A stretch of 64,000 nucleotides of DNA from Desulfamplus sp. GTDB taxonomy: Bacteria > Desulfobacterota > Desulfobacteria > Desulfobacterales > Desulfobacteraceae. The DNA lies in NCBI GenBank assembly GCA_015232455.1, contig JADFZQ010000004.1:124001-188000 (forward strand). Reading direction: 5' to 3'. The position numbers were made by a program, and so were the translations under genes. The notes below the pieces were generated by a model. It ran no database searches. It was not told the DNA's origin and saw only the letters and a program-made list of their open reading frames with translations. Shown here piece after piece: positions 26,756 to 36,268 of this stretch (within the stretch, counting starts at the first letter, position 1; each line of letters begins with the position of its first letter).

Positions 26756-27739
26756 TTATCCTGTAAACTTGAAAGCACCTTTGCCAAGAATATCGTGAAG
26801 ATGCAAAATACCAACAAGACTATTATTTTCATCTGTAACTGGAAGTATGGTTATCTGATGTTGCTCCATTATATTGAGAGCATCATACAAAGGCAGCTTA
26901 GGTGAAATAACATGAGGATTTCTTGTCATAAGCTCTTCAACCACCATACTATTAAAATCAATCGCCATCTTTGAAATAGAGTGCCTAATATCGCCATCAG
27001 TTATAATACCAAGAAGAGAATTTTTAGTGTCAAGTATAAACACAGCACCAATTTTAAATTTATCCATTACATTTATAGCTTTGATCATAGTTGTACCAGA
27101 CAAAACTGACGGGATATTATTCTCGGATAAATTAGAGAACATAATCTCTTCAACCATACAAGACAATCTCTGTCCAAGAGAGCCTCCGGGGTGAGATTTT
27201 TTAAAATCGCTAACTTTAAACTGCTTTTTATTTATCAGAACTACAGCAAGAGCATCGCCCATAGCAAGTTGAGCAGTTGTGCTGCATGTAGGGGCAAGTC
27301 CCAATGGACACGCTTCTTTCTCGACCCCTGTATCAATTACAATATCGCACTCTCTTGCCATTGTAGAGTTAGGATTTCCTGTAAATGCAATCATTGGACA
27401 ACCAAGAGATTTGATAGATGGTAGCAAAATATTTAGTTCCCCAGTTTCACCGCTATTTGAGATAGCAATAAATGTGTCATTTTTTGAGACCATGCCAAGG
27501 TCTCCGTGCATTGCTTCAACTGGATGTAAAAATATTGCATTTGTCCCGGTACTGCAAAGAGTTGCAACAATCTTTTTGCCAATTAGACCTGATTTTCCAA
27601 TACCTGAAATAACAACTCTTCCTTTGGAATTACAGATAACTTCAACCATCTTCTCAAAGTCAGAGCCTATTTTTTCTGTTAGATGCAAAATACTTTCTGC
27701 TTCCTGTTTTAATACGCTTATCGCTTCATCAATAACCAT
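26756..27739 (-). CDS. kdsD: D-arabinose 5-phosphate isomerase
   Basis: Converts ribulose 5-phosphate to arabinose 5-phosphate, the first committed precursor of Kdo in lipopolysaccharide. The SIS domain (~30-165) contains VISGIGKSGLIGKK, HPVEAMHGDLGM and ISNSGETGE, followed by PTCSTTAQLAMGDALAV and SHPGGSLGQRL. Two CBS domains occupy ~205-325. At 327 aa it matches KdsD/KpsF. It supports a Gram-negative outer membrane. No other Kdo genes are adjacent; it shares the strand and a short gap with phosphofructokinase, so a sugar-phosphate operon of two is likely. Confidence 0.95.
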   Translation of the reverse strand: MVIDEAISVLKQEAESILHLTEKIGSDFEKMVEVICNSKGRVVISGIGKSGLIGKKIVATLCSTGTNAIFLHPVEAMHGDLGMVSKNDTFIAISNSGETGELNILLPSIKSLGCPMIAFTGNPNSTMARECDIVIDTGVEKEACPLGLAPTCSTTAQLAMGDALAVVLINKKQFKVSDFKKSHPGGSLGQRLSCMVEEIMFSNLSENNIPSVLSGTTMIKAINVMDKFKIGAVFILDTKNSLLGIITDGDIRHSISKMAIDFNSMVVEELMTRNPHVISPKLPLYDALNIMEQHQITILPVTDENNSLVGILHLHDILGKGAFKFTG

Positions 27740-28005
27740 AAATTAAACTCAAATCACCTTATATTAATATCAATTGTTCTATTATTTTAGAATTTATTAT
27801 TTTAAATACTTTGTAAGTTGCATTGTTATTAGCAATTATCTGAACTAATATTTATGCTATTTTCTAATAAATATAGCATTTTGAAGGTTTGATTGATATA
27901 AAAAAATTAAACTTACAGAGGCAACGTATATCAGAAAGAGCTTAGAAAGCTATAAATTTAAAATATTTCACTTAATAACAGGTAATTCGCTTTTATCCAA
28001 AAAAT

Positions 28006-31000
28006 ATGCAAATTGAAAATCCTCAAAATACTACTATTGTTAAACAACCATATTTAAAGAGTATTGTAAAAAAAATAGCATTATTAATACTTTTTTCTAT
28101 AGCTATCTTTATAATTATTGGATTAACGAGCTTGCCATCACTATTTTTTTATATCCAATCTGACCATTTTAGCAAGGTAGTGCAAACTCAAATAAACAAG
28201 AGAATTTTGGGTAAAATGGAGTGGAAAAAATTTAATATTTCACTACTTAAAGGTGAGTTGTTCCTTGAAAATTATAGGCTATCTCTAAATGGTGATGAAA
28301 TTATATCTGTTGATAAGGTCTATGTTAATCTTGATTTGCAGGGTATTATTGAGCCTTTTAAAAACTTACACTTTACAAATATAAATGATGCTTTGGATTT
28401 TCCTAATATTTTTAGACTCTCAGAGTTTAGTAAAAACAATCTGTCAGAGTTTAATAAAGAAAATCTCTCAAAATTTAATAGAACGAATCTCTCAAAGTTT
28501 AATAGTAATGGTTTAATTATTAAAAGCATAGCCATTGACAAACCTATTGTAACTCTTTCCATGACTTCTGAAAAAAAGTTTAATATTGTCCAAGCATTTA
28601 CTCTTTATCAGCCTCAAAAATCAAAATTAGATGATAAGCCCTTTTACTTGCCATTTGACATTACTGTTAATCAACTCAATATAAAACAAGGCGTAGTTGA
28701 ATATAAAAATAGCAAACATCAAAAGGAACTTAAAAATAGTAATAATGGATATACGCATAATGAATATGAACATGGGCATAAAAATAGCGATAATGAATAT
28801 AGGGATAACAACAGTTCTGACAGTAAACAATCTGACTCTATCAGCCTCTCTTTTCAAGGAGGTATTAAAAATATCTTTATAGAAAAGATTCCTATAAAAG
28901 ACCGACATATAAAAAATAATATCAATGGTGAAAATCCAGAGCTGCATAAAATAATCTTAGGAATAATTTCAAACCCTACATTTGACATCACAATTGACGC
29001 AAACATTATAACTTCAGAGCTTTTAAAAACTTTAGAAAATATAGACTCATTAAAAACTACTCTTCTAACTCTAAATAGTGTTATCGGTTTAGAAAAAGAT
29101 AAGCAACAACCATTAATTAGTGGCAATTTATCAATCCATTCAACTCTCTTAGGCTCTCTGGGTGATCCTCAATTTTCATGTCTGATAACTTACCCCGACG
29201 GTCAGATAATTGGAAAAAAGATAAAAGCTACAGTTGATGTTATGATGCAAAAAAAAGAGATAACGATAAAGAAATTGGAGTTAGAACAAAAAGTTGCGGA
29301 AGTAAGTGTTAATTCCAAATTACAAGCAAATGGCAATATTTCTCTTGCAAAGGCATTTCCTAAAGGTTTTTTGGGTGGTGAAAGAGGGAAAATAGATAAA
29401 GCTGCAACAAAACTTCATTTTACTGGCGAAAATATTGATTTAGACAAACTACTTGGCTCTAAAAATGGCTCTGTAAATGAATCTGAAAATAATAAGAAGG
29501 AATCTAAAGGTGATAATGTAAATCAATCTAAAAATGATAATTTAGATAGCTCTAAAGATAATAATTTTAATAAAAACCTTAGTATTATGGAGACAATTAG
29601 CAAAATAAAGGGAGTTGTCTCATTTAAAGGTAGTGTTTCTGGCGGTTTAAACAATCCTGAATTTAAAGTTATCCTCAAGGCTGAAAATGCGGGCTATCAA
29701 GGCTACCCTCTTGTAGATAGAGGAGATTTGGATTTTACCTTTTTAAATGGCGGTCTGAACATCAAAAAATTTGATATTTTATCATGCGATTCATTAATAA
29801 AACTTGATGGAAATATCCTTTATCCAACCAATCTTAACTACCCAAAAAATTTAAAAACAGATAAGCAAAAACCTCTCTTTAATATTTCAGCAACTTCTAA
29901 ACATCTCAATCTTGCTGAAATATTAAGTCAATTTAAGCTCCTTAAAAATAGCAATGATAATAGTGCTGATAAGAAACTGGCAGCGATTCTTGAAGCTAAA
30001 GCAACTCTTGCTGGCACTTTTGACAATCCAAATATCACTTTAAATGCAAATGGCAAAAATATTGATCTAATGGGTCAAAAAATCAGGTCTGCAACTCTAA
30101 AGGGTGCTTATCAAGATCATAAAACAGCTATTGATTCTCTGATTGTTGAATTTACCACTAACACCTCGACCACTAATCACGCCATTACTAACACTACAAC
30201 TAATAACACCAAAATTGCTAACAAAACTGCTGACAACACCCTCTACTCTGATAAATTTAATACTAATACAAATGACAAGAGCATACGATTTATCAATAAT
30301 AATGTTATTCAAGCAAAAGGTTTTATTGATCATAAGCAGAAACATAAATTCAAAGTTGATATATCTTCACAAGGAGTTGAGCTTGCTTCTATCGAACCTA
30401 TAAAAAAATATAGCGTTATAAAAGGGATTACATCTGGCTCTATCAACATAGAAGGGAATCTTGGTTCTATTAAATCTTCAAGGATAAGCGGCGATCTTGC
30501 ACTAAAGCAGGTAAAGATTGTGGATAAGCCATTTCAAGATTTCACTGCAAAGTTGGAGTTAAAAGATAGCCGTCTAAAGATCAATGGAAGGCTAAATTTT
30601 GATATTAGTGCAAATTTAGATTTTAACTCTAAAGATTTTGATATTCACGCTATTTTTAACAAAACAGAGTTACTTCCATGGGTTACATTTACCAATATTA
30701 AAGGTATTGACAGTGGAACAGCAACAGGAGTCCTTGATATAAAAGGAAATATAAATAATTTAGATAAATTAGAAAAAATTTCAGGAAAGTGTAGTTTGTC
30801 TGAACTATCTTTGAGACTATTTAATAATTCTGCAATTTTTGCAAAGCATTCTGATAAGTTCAATAATTTTGATTCAAAAACCTTAAATAGAAATATGATT
30901 GTTAAAGCAGGGAGTATAAATGCTTGGATTAATGGGAAAGAGTTTAATATAGATAGATTTAAAACCATGCTTCCTGAAAATGGAGTCGCTGTGCTTTCAG

Positions 31001-32757
31001 CTTCGGGTCGTATTGGGGGGAATATCAAAGCTCAAGCTGATGCAACATTTCCTGTTAATTTCGCATCTCTTTTTATCACTGATATGCCTGATATAAAAGG
31101 TGCTGTTAAGCTAAATCTCAATGCTGATATAAAACCTAAAATGTATATAAAACCTGATTACTCTATGGGATCAAAAAGAGATACTGAATATAGTGGATAC
31201 ATTCAATCTGATAAAGATATGGAGTCTGCTGGGTATATGAAACCTAACGAATATATGCAATCTGGCGGATATATTGACGATTCTAAGTTTGATGCTACAG
31301 TAGAGCTTGTAAACATTGGAGTTACACTGCCTGTTATTAAATCTTCTGGAGACTATTCTGACGGTTCAGGAACGATACGATTTCATGGCATAAATGGCGC
31401 AATAAAAGCTGATATAAATAAAATTGCGATACCAGAAATTACTGGCAAAATAAGTGATGGTAGAGTTGATGGTGGTATCAATAGAGATAGTGATGACAAT
31501 CTTGTTGCAAATAGTGAAAAACAAAATAGTAAATCTGGTCAATTTAAACTAAGTGGTGATGCAAAATTAGTAAATTTTATGCCAAAAAATATTGAAGCTA
31601 AACTTACTGCAACATCAATTCCTGTAAATATGATAGAGGATTTTACAGCAAGTTTTGACACATCTTTAAACTTTAAAGGTGATATTTTATCATCAAGCCT
31701 TTTATCTGGTAATATTATGATTAATAATGCCCAATGGACAAGGGATATTCATGTTGAAAAGACAATTTTATCAACACTTACAGATAGACTACTTGAGAGA
31801 AAAAAGGTTAGAAAAGAGGTTAAGCAAAAGAGTAGGCAGTCAATAGATAATAAAAATAAAGTTCAAGATAACAGCGTAAGCTCAACTGATTTCAATTCAA
31901 AAAAATCAAATAAGTTGAGCAAAATAGTCGAAAATATGAAACTCAATATTGTAGTAAAAGGGAAAAAGCCATTTGTTGTTGATAACAATTTAGCATATAT
32001 GGAGATTCGTCCAGATATAAGAATCGGTGGAACAGCGTTGTCGCCTTTAGTTTCTGGACGTTCTGAAATCAACCCCGGCACTATAAACTACCAATCAACA
32101 GAGTTTACCCTCACTCGTGGAATAATTGATTTTGTAAATCCTTATAAAATTGAGCCAGAGCTTGATATTCAATCTAAACGTAAAGTGCGTGATTGGGATA
32201 TTACCCTTTCGGTATTAGGAACACCAGATAATATAAGTTTTAAACTTACGTCAGACCCAAGTCTTGAAGATGGAGACATAATCTCCCTTTTGTTAAGAGG
32301 GAGAACTGTTACTGAGTTGATAAGTGCAGAAGGAGGCTCAACTCTCTCTGCCGCAAGTATGCTCTCACAAATTGCGGCTTCAGAAGTTAGCGATAAAGTT
32401 AAATCTGCTACAGGTCTTGATATTTTTGAGGTGGGATTTGGCAACACAAATGAATATAGAAGCTCTAAAAACAGAACTGGGAGTAGCATAAGTAAATCTA
32501 AAAGCAATATACGTAAATATAACAGGATAAACAATAATAAGAATAGTGATAGCGAATTTGAAGATGTTAATGTTACCGTGGGTAAAGAACTTACAGATAG
32601 GATAAGCGTGAAATATGGCACTGAAAAAAAAGATGGCGTAATGGTTGGTAAAACATCGGCTGAATATAAGTTTACAGATAATGTATCTGTAACTGGTTTT
32701 CAAGACTCTGAAGGTCAGTTTGGTGGTGAAATACGTTATCGTTTAGAATTTAGATGA
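28006..32757 (+). CDS. tamB: TamB: inner-membrane component of the translocation and assembly module
   Basis: A 1583-aa AsmA/TamB-family protein with one N-terminal membrane helix (about 25-50) and a very long periplasmic beta-rich body thought to form a hydrophobic groove linking inner and outer membranes. The C-terminal ~350 residues carry the TamB (DUF490) domain, with INPGTINYQSTEFTLTRG, IISLLLRGRT and a terminal beta-signal-like GGEIRYRLEFR. It is larger than E. coli TamB (1259 aa), mainly through low-complexity inserts: four octapeptide repeats (138-169), an Asn/Tyr/His-rich stretch (~235-275), a Thr/Asn-rich one (~715-750) and a Gly/Tyr/Met-rich one (~1045-1090). tamA follows 13 bp downstream. 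Confidence 0.93.
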   Translation: MQIENPQNTTIVKQPYLKSIVKKIALLILFSIAIFIIIGLTSLPSLFFYIQSDHFSKVVQTQINKRILGKMEWKKFNISLLKGELFLENYRLSLNGDEIISVDKVYVNLDLQGIIEPFKNLHFTNINDALDFPNIFRLSEFSKNNLSEFNKENLSKFNRTNLSKFNSNGLIIKSIAIDKPIVTLSMTSEKKFNIVQAFTLYQPQKSKLDDKPFYLPFDITVNQLNIKQGVVEYKNSKHQKELKNSNNGYTHNEYEHGHKNSDNEYRDNNSSDSKQSDSISLSFQGGIKNIFIEKIPIKDRHIKNNINGENPELHKIILGIISNPTFDITIDANIITSELLKTLENIDSLKTTLLTLNSVIGLEKDKQQPLISGNLSIHSTLLGSLGDPQFSCLITYPDGQIIGKKIKATVDVMMQKKEITIKKLELEQKVAEVSVNSKLQANGNISLAKAFPKGFLGGERGKIDKAATKLHFTGENIDLDKLLGSKNGSVNESENNKKESKGDNVNQSKNDNLDSSKDNNFNKNLSIMETISKIKGVVSFKGSVSGGLNNPEFKVILKAENAGYQGYPLVDRGDLDFTFLNGGLNIKKFDILSCDSLIKLDGNILYPTNLNYPKNLKTDKQKPLFNISATSKHLNLAEILSQFKLLKNSNDNSADKKLAAILEAKATLAGTFDNPNITLNANGKNIDLMGQKIRSATLKGAYQDHKTAIDSLIVEFTTNTSTTNHAITNTTTNNTKIANKTADNTLYSDKFNTNTNDKSIRFINNNVIQAKGFIDHKQKHKFKVDISSQGVELASIEPIKKYSVIKGITSGSINIEGNLGSIKSSRISGDLALKQVKIVDKPFQDFTAKLELKDSRLKINGRLNFDISANLDFNSKDFDIHAIFNKTELLPWVTFTNIKGIDSGTATGVLDIKGNINNLDKLEKISGKCSLSELSLRLFNNSAIFAKHSDKFNNFDSKTLNRNMIVKAGSINAWINGKEFNIDRFKTMLPENGVAVLSASGRIGGNIKAQADATFPVNFASLFITDMPDIKGAVKLNLNADIKPKMYIKPDYSMGSKRDTEYSGYIQSDKDMESAGYMKPNEYMQSGGYIDDSKFDATVELVNIGVTLPVIKSSGDYSDGSGTIRFHGINGAIKADINKIAIPEITGKISDGRVDGGINRDSDDNLVANSEKQNSKSGQFKLSGDAKLVNFMPKNIEAKLTATSIPVNMIEDFTASFDTSLNFKGDILSSSLLSGNIMINNAQWTRDIHVEKTILSTLTDRLLERKKVRKEVKQKSRQSIDNKNKVQDNSVSSTDFNSKKSNKLSKIVENMKLNIVVKGKKPFVVDNNLAYMEIRPDIRIGGTALSPLVSGRSEINPGTINYQSTEFTLTRGIIDFVNPYKIEPELDIQSKRKVRDWDITLSVLGTPDNISFKLTSDPSLEDGDIISLLLRGRTVTELISAEGGSTLSAASMLSQIAASEVSDKVKSATGLDIFEVGFGNTNEYRSSKNRTGSSISKSKSNIRKYNRINNNKNSDSEFEDVNVTVGKELTDRISVKYGTEKKDGVMVGKTSAEYKFTDNVSVTGFQDSEGQFGGEIRYRLEFR
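28417..28512 (+). repeat. Four 24-bp in-frame tandem repeats in tamB
   Basis: Four adjacent 24-bp units encode LSEFSKNN, LSEFNKEN, LSKFNRTN and LSKFNSNG (residues 138-169). The copies diverge by a few bases, so the expansion is not brand new. Confidence 0.85.
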
Positions 32758-32770
32758 AGGAAAGATAGAG

Positions 32771-35500
32771 ATGGTCAAATCAATAAGTATCTCATTATAT
32801 TCGATTATCCACATTTTTACCGTTTATCTAATTTTTAATACTATTCTTATTCTGCTTATTACTAATTGTTTTATTCCTCAATCTTATGCTCAAGACCAAA
32901 CCACGCAAATCTACGGTCAACAACAAACTACGCAATCCTACGATCAACAACAGACTACGCAAATCTATGGTCAAGAAAATACTATACAATCTTATGCCCA
33001 AAAAAAGGTTAAACAGATTCAAGAACTCACTCAGGTTAAACCTATTGAGGTGAAATGTATTAATATCAAAGCATTAAAGTTCAATGGTAACTACAACTTT
33101 TCAGATATACGTCTTAAAATGAGAATGAAAAGTTGGCACTCCTCACTTTTACCCGGAAATTTCAACTGCTACAATGAAGATTGGCTAAAAAAAGATATTA
33201 TAACTCTTGTTGATTTTTACAGAAAAAAAGGTTTTCCAGATGTTGATATTGGTTATCTATTTAAACAAACTCAACAACAAGATGAGGGTCTTGTTAAAAA
33301 ACAAGATGATGGTGTTGTTGAAAAACAAGAAGAGGGTGTTGTTGAAATTAATATTGCTGAAGGGTTGGAATATGAGATTCTATTTAAAGGAAACAATTTC
33401 TTTTCTCAAAAAGAGCTTAGAAAAAAGATTGACCTTGTTAAAAAAGGAAACGCCAATGACACTGCACTTAGCAGAGCAAAAGTTGATATAAAAAACAGCT
33501 ATCTTGATGCTGGTTTTGAAGATGTTACTGTTAATTTTAGTAAAAAACGTAAGAGCTTCTCAAACAAGCCTTACAAACAAAATAGTTATAAGCCTAGAAG
33601 TGATGAGCCTAAAAAAGATGAAATCTGGATTGTGGAATTTTTGATAAATGAGGGAACGAGAAAAGTTGTAAATCAGCTTAAAATTGAGGGTAACAAACTC
33701 GTCTCAAAAGATGAAATCTTAGATTCCATGCTTACAAGAGAAAAAGAGAAAGAAAAGAATTTAATAAGAGAGGAAATAGGTGGATACAATTCAAATGTGC
33801 TTGATAAGGATATAAATGCAATTGAACTTCTCTACCTTAGCAAAGGGTTTCTTAATGCTAAAATTTCAAAGAAGATAAATAAATTAGAAACTACGATCAC
33901 CTCTTTAAATAATATTACCTCTTCTTTAACTACTCCCCAAGCTACTCACCAAGTTACTCACCAAGATGTCCAACTTATTGATATTATGATAAACATTGAA
34001 GAAGGAACTCAAACCATTGTTGATAATGTAAATATCATAGGTTTTGACTCTAAATATCTTACAAAACTATCATTAAAACATGGAGAGCCATTTCGTGAAT
34101 ATATGGTTAAAAGTGATGAAAACTCTCTTAGTATGATAGTATCGGAGCTTGGATACCCACATGTTAAAGTTATAAGTGATATAAAATTAAATAGTAATGC
34201 AACAAAAGCTGATATTACTTGGCAGGTTGAGAAAGGTAAGTTTACACGTTTTGGAAAAATTAACTATTCAGGTAATAAGAGGCTCAAAGATGATGTAATT
34301 GCAAGAAGGCTTGATATAGCTTCAGGAGAACCATTTTCACTCAAAAAAGTGTTTGCCACAGAGAAAAAAATTAGAGAGAGTTCAGCAGTTAAATCTGTTG
34401 AGATAAAATCTCCAGAACTTACCCTTATGAAAGAAGAGCCTGATATTGAGATTGCAATTGAAGAGAGTAATCCATATTTTGTTGAGGCTGCTATAGGTTA
34501 CGATACTGAGCAAAATCTTTATTTAGATACAAAAATTGGAGATAATAACTTTTCTGGTCGTGAAATTGATGCTTGGTTAGAGGCAAGCGTTAGTGGTATT
34601 GGATATAGAGCAGAGAGCGGACTTAAAAAACCTTTTTTTCTTGGAACAAAAATTGAAGCAACAGGCAATATTTATATTGAAGATGAAGAGGAGCTTAACA
34701 AAACTTTTGGTGTAAAAGCATGGGGTTATGAGACTGGTTTTTCAAGGGAACTGTTTATTAAAAACCTCATTGCTGGATTAAATCTAAATTATGAAAACAG
34801 AACTGTTTATGGCGAACTACAACATGTAGATATTGATGAGTTAGAAAGTCGTAATATTCTTGTTACATCTTTTTCTTTGGGATATGATTCAAGAGACTCT
34901 TCAATCAGACCAACAAAGGGATTTCTCTCAACATCTTCAGTTGAAGTTTACAATGGATTTGATAACGATCTTGACAGGTTTTTCAAATATCAAATTGATT
35001 TGCGAACATATTTTTCTCCTTTTAGAACCTTATCTTCATTTAATAGCTCATATTTTAATAGAGTAACTTTTGCTCTTCGTGGTCGTATGGGATATATTCA
35101 GCCGTTTGGAGCAGAAGATAGTGTAGCACAAGATCAACTATTTTTTCTTGGAGGCACATCAAATGTAAGGGGGTTTAAGGAGAATATGCTTGAATATGAT
35201 AGCAGCGGCAATCCATTAGGAGGTTGTAGAGCGATAAATTCAACCCTTGAGGCAAGAGTTGATCTTCCCGCTGATTTTGAGTTCAGCTTATTTTTAGACA
35301 CTGGAAAAGTAGATAATTTAACAAATAAAATAGATTTAACAAACAGTTTAGAATCAAATGGTTTTAGGTCGTCTGTTGGGGTTGGATTACGGTATATCAC
35401 GCCAATTGGACCTGTGGGGCTACTATATGGTCATAAATTAGATACAGAAGATGGAGAGAGTCCCGGCAGAATTCATTTTAGCGTTGGTTATACCTTTTAA
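32771..35500 (+). CDS. tamA: TamA: outer-membrane Omp85-family protein
   Basis: A BamA/TamA-superfamily outer-membrane protein of 909 aa. A signal peptide (cleavage near SYA, residue ~40) leads into a Gln/Thr/Tyr repeat region (41-76). Several POTRA domains follow (~95-570), with segments such as RKKGFPDVDI, KIEGNKLVSKDEIL and KINYSGNKRLKDDVI. The 16-strand barrel covers the last ~330 residues, with the FFLGGTSNVRGF motif of the lid loop and a C-terminal strand RIHFSVGYTF ending in Phe as expected for Bam recognition. More POTRA repeats than E. coli TamA (577 aa) explain the length. It lies directly after tamB, the usual pairing. Confidence 0.93.
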   Translation: MVKSISISLYSIIHIFTVYLIFNTILILLITNCFIPQSYAQDQTTQIYGQQQTTQSYDQQQTTQIYGQENTIQSYAQKKVKQIQELTQVKPIEVKCINIKALKFNGNYNFSDIRLKMRMKSWHSSLLPGNFNCYNEDWLKKDIITLVDFYRKKGFPDVDIGYLFKQTQQQDEGLVKKQDDGVVEKQEEGVVEINIAEGLEYEILFKGNNFFSQKELRKKIDLVKKGNANDTALSRAKVDIKNSYLDAGFEDVTVNFSKKRKSFSNKPYKQNSYKPRSDEPKKDEIWIVEFLINEGTRKVVNQLKIEGNKLVSKDEILDSMLTREKEKEKNLIREEIGGYNSNVLDKDINAIELLYLSKGFLNAKISKKINKLETTITSLNNITSSLTTPQATHQVTHQDVQLIDIMINIEEGTQTIVDNVNIIGFDSKYLTKLSLKHGEPFREYMVKSDENSLSMIVSELGYPHVKVISDIKLNSNATKADITWQVEKGKFTRFGKINYSGNKRLKDDVIARRLDIASGEPFSLKKVFATEKKIRESSAVKSVEIKSPELTLMKEEPDIEIAIEESNPYFVEAAIGYDTEQNLYLDTKIGDNNFSGREIDAWLEASVSGIGYRAESGLKKPFFLGTKIEATGNIYIEDEEELNKTFGVKAWGYETGFSRELFIKNLIAGLNLNYENRTVYGELQHVDIDELESRNILVTSFSLGYDSRDSSIRPTKGFLSTSSVEVYNGFDNDLDRFFKYQIDLRTYFSPFRTLSSFNSSYFNRVTFALRGRMGYIQPFGAEDSVAQDQLFFLGGTSNVRGFKENMLEYDSSGNPLGGCRAINSTLEARVDLPADFEFSLFLDTGKVDNLTNKIDLTNSLESNGFRSSVGVGLRYITPIGPVGLLYGHKLDTEDGESPGRIHFSVGYTF
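32891..32998 (+). repeat. Four 27-bp in-frame tandem repeats at the start of mature TamA
   Basis: Four units of nine codons follow the pattern Q-x-Q-T-T-Q-[IS]-Y-[GDA] (residues 41-76), directly after the predicted signal peptide. The first three are nearly identical in DNA; the fourth has drifted. Confidence 0.88.
33278..33349 (+). repeat. Three 24-bp in-frame tandem repeats in a TamA POTRA region
   Basis: Three consecutive eight-codon units encode QDEGLVKK, QDDGVVEK and QEEGVVEI (from residue 170). They form an acidic loop within a POTRA-like domain. Confidence 0.8.
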
Positions 35501-35561
35501 ACTAAAGCATAAATATTAAGAGTCTGAATATTTAAAAAGACTCTAACAATTTAGGTGTGTT

Positions 35562-36236
35562 ATGAATATCATAGAAATAAAAGAACTTACAAAAAACTAT
35601 CCACTTGGTTCGACAATTGTTCACGCACTTCGTGGCATTGATTTTAATATTGCAAGTGGAGATTTTTTGAGCATCGTAGGACCATCAGGAAGCGGAAAAA
35701 CTACCCTTCTAAACATAATTGGCTGCATTGATAACGCAAGTTCAGGAAGCGTCAATATAGGTGGTGTTGAGATTACAAAACTTAATGACAAAGAAATCAC
35801 AGATATTCGTTTGCATAAAATCGGATTTATATTTCAGACTTTCAATCTTATTCCTGTGCTTGATGTTCTTGAAAATGTTGAATTTCCTCTGCTGCTTATG
35901 AAAAATCGTTCCAAATCTGAGGTTAAAAAACGTGCAGAGAGTCTAATTGACGCAGTAGGGCTATCCGAACATATTAAACACCGACCTTCTGAGCTGTCAG
36001 GTGGACAGCGTCAGCGTGTAGCAATTGCCCGAGCACTTGTAACAAACCCAGATATTGTGCTTGCAGATGAACCAACTGCAAACTTAGACTCTGCAACAGG
36101 AGAACAGATATTGGAGCTTATGAAAGAGATGAACAGGAAAGAAAAAACCACTTTTATTTTTTCAACCCATGACTCTAACGTCATAAAATACGCAGGCTAT
36201 GTTTTGAAAATCAAAGATGGTAAAATGGTAAATTAA
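35562..36236 (+). CDS. ABC transporter ATPase, LolD/MacB type
   Basis: A 224-aa ATP-binding subunit of the LolCDE/MacB (type VII) exporter group. Walker A GPSGSGKTT is at 40-48, the Q-loop at FIFQTFNL, the signature LSGGQ at 145-149, Walker B IVLADEP at ~165-171 and the switch His in STHD. Type VII exporters work as mechanotransmitters that push substrates in the periplasm rather than through the membrane. Two FtsX-type permeases follow directly, so this is their likely ATPase. A gap of 61 bp separates it from tamA. Whether it acts on lipoproteins, lipids or another ligand cannot be read. Confidence 0.93.
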   Translation: MNIIEIKELTKNYPLGSTIVHALRGIDFNIASGDFLSIVGPSGSGKTTLLNIIGCIDNASSGSVNIGGVEITKLNDKEITDIRLHKIGFIFQTFNLIPVLDVLENVEFPLLLMKNRSKSEVKKRAESLIDAVGLSEHIKHRPSELSGGQRQRVAIARALVTNPDIVLADEPTANLDSATGEQILELMKEMNRKEKTTFIFSTHDSNVIKYAGYVLKIKDGKMVN

Positions 36237-36268
36237 ATTTACAACAAACAAGATTAAGGACTGAGACA

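Noticed and set aside
26669-27746. Plus-strand frames across pfk and kdsD
   Set aside because: They are antisense shadows of two well-conserved enzymes with intact motifs.
27854-27879. ATGCTAT/ATAGCAT inverted repeat upstream of tamB
   Set aside because: Seven-bp arms in very AT-rich DNA are expected by chance; no supporting promoter or terminator pattern.
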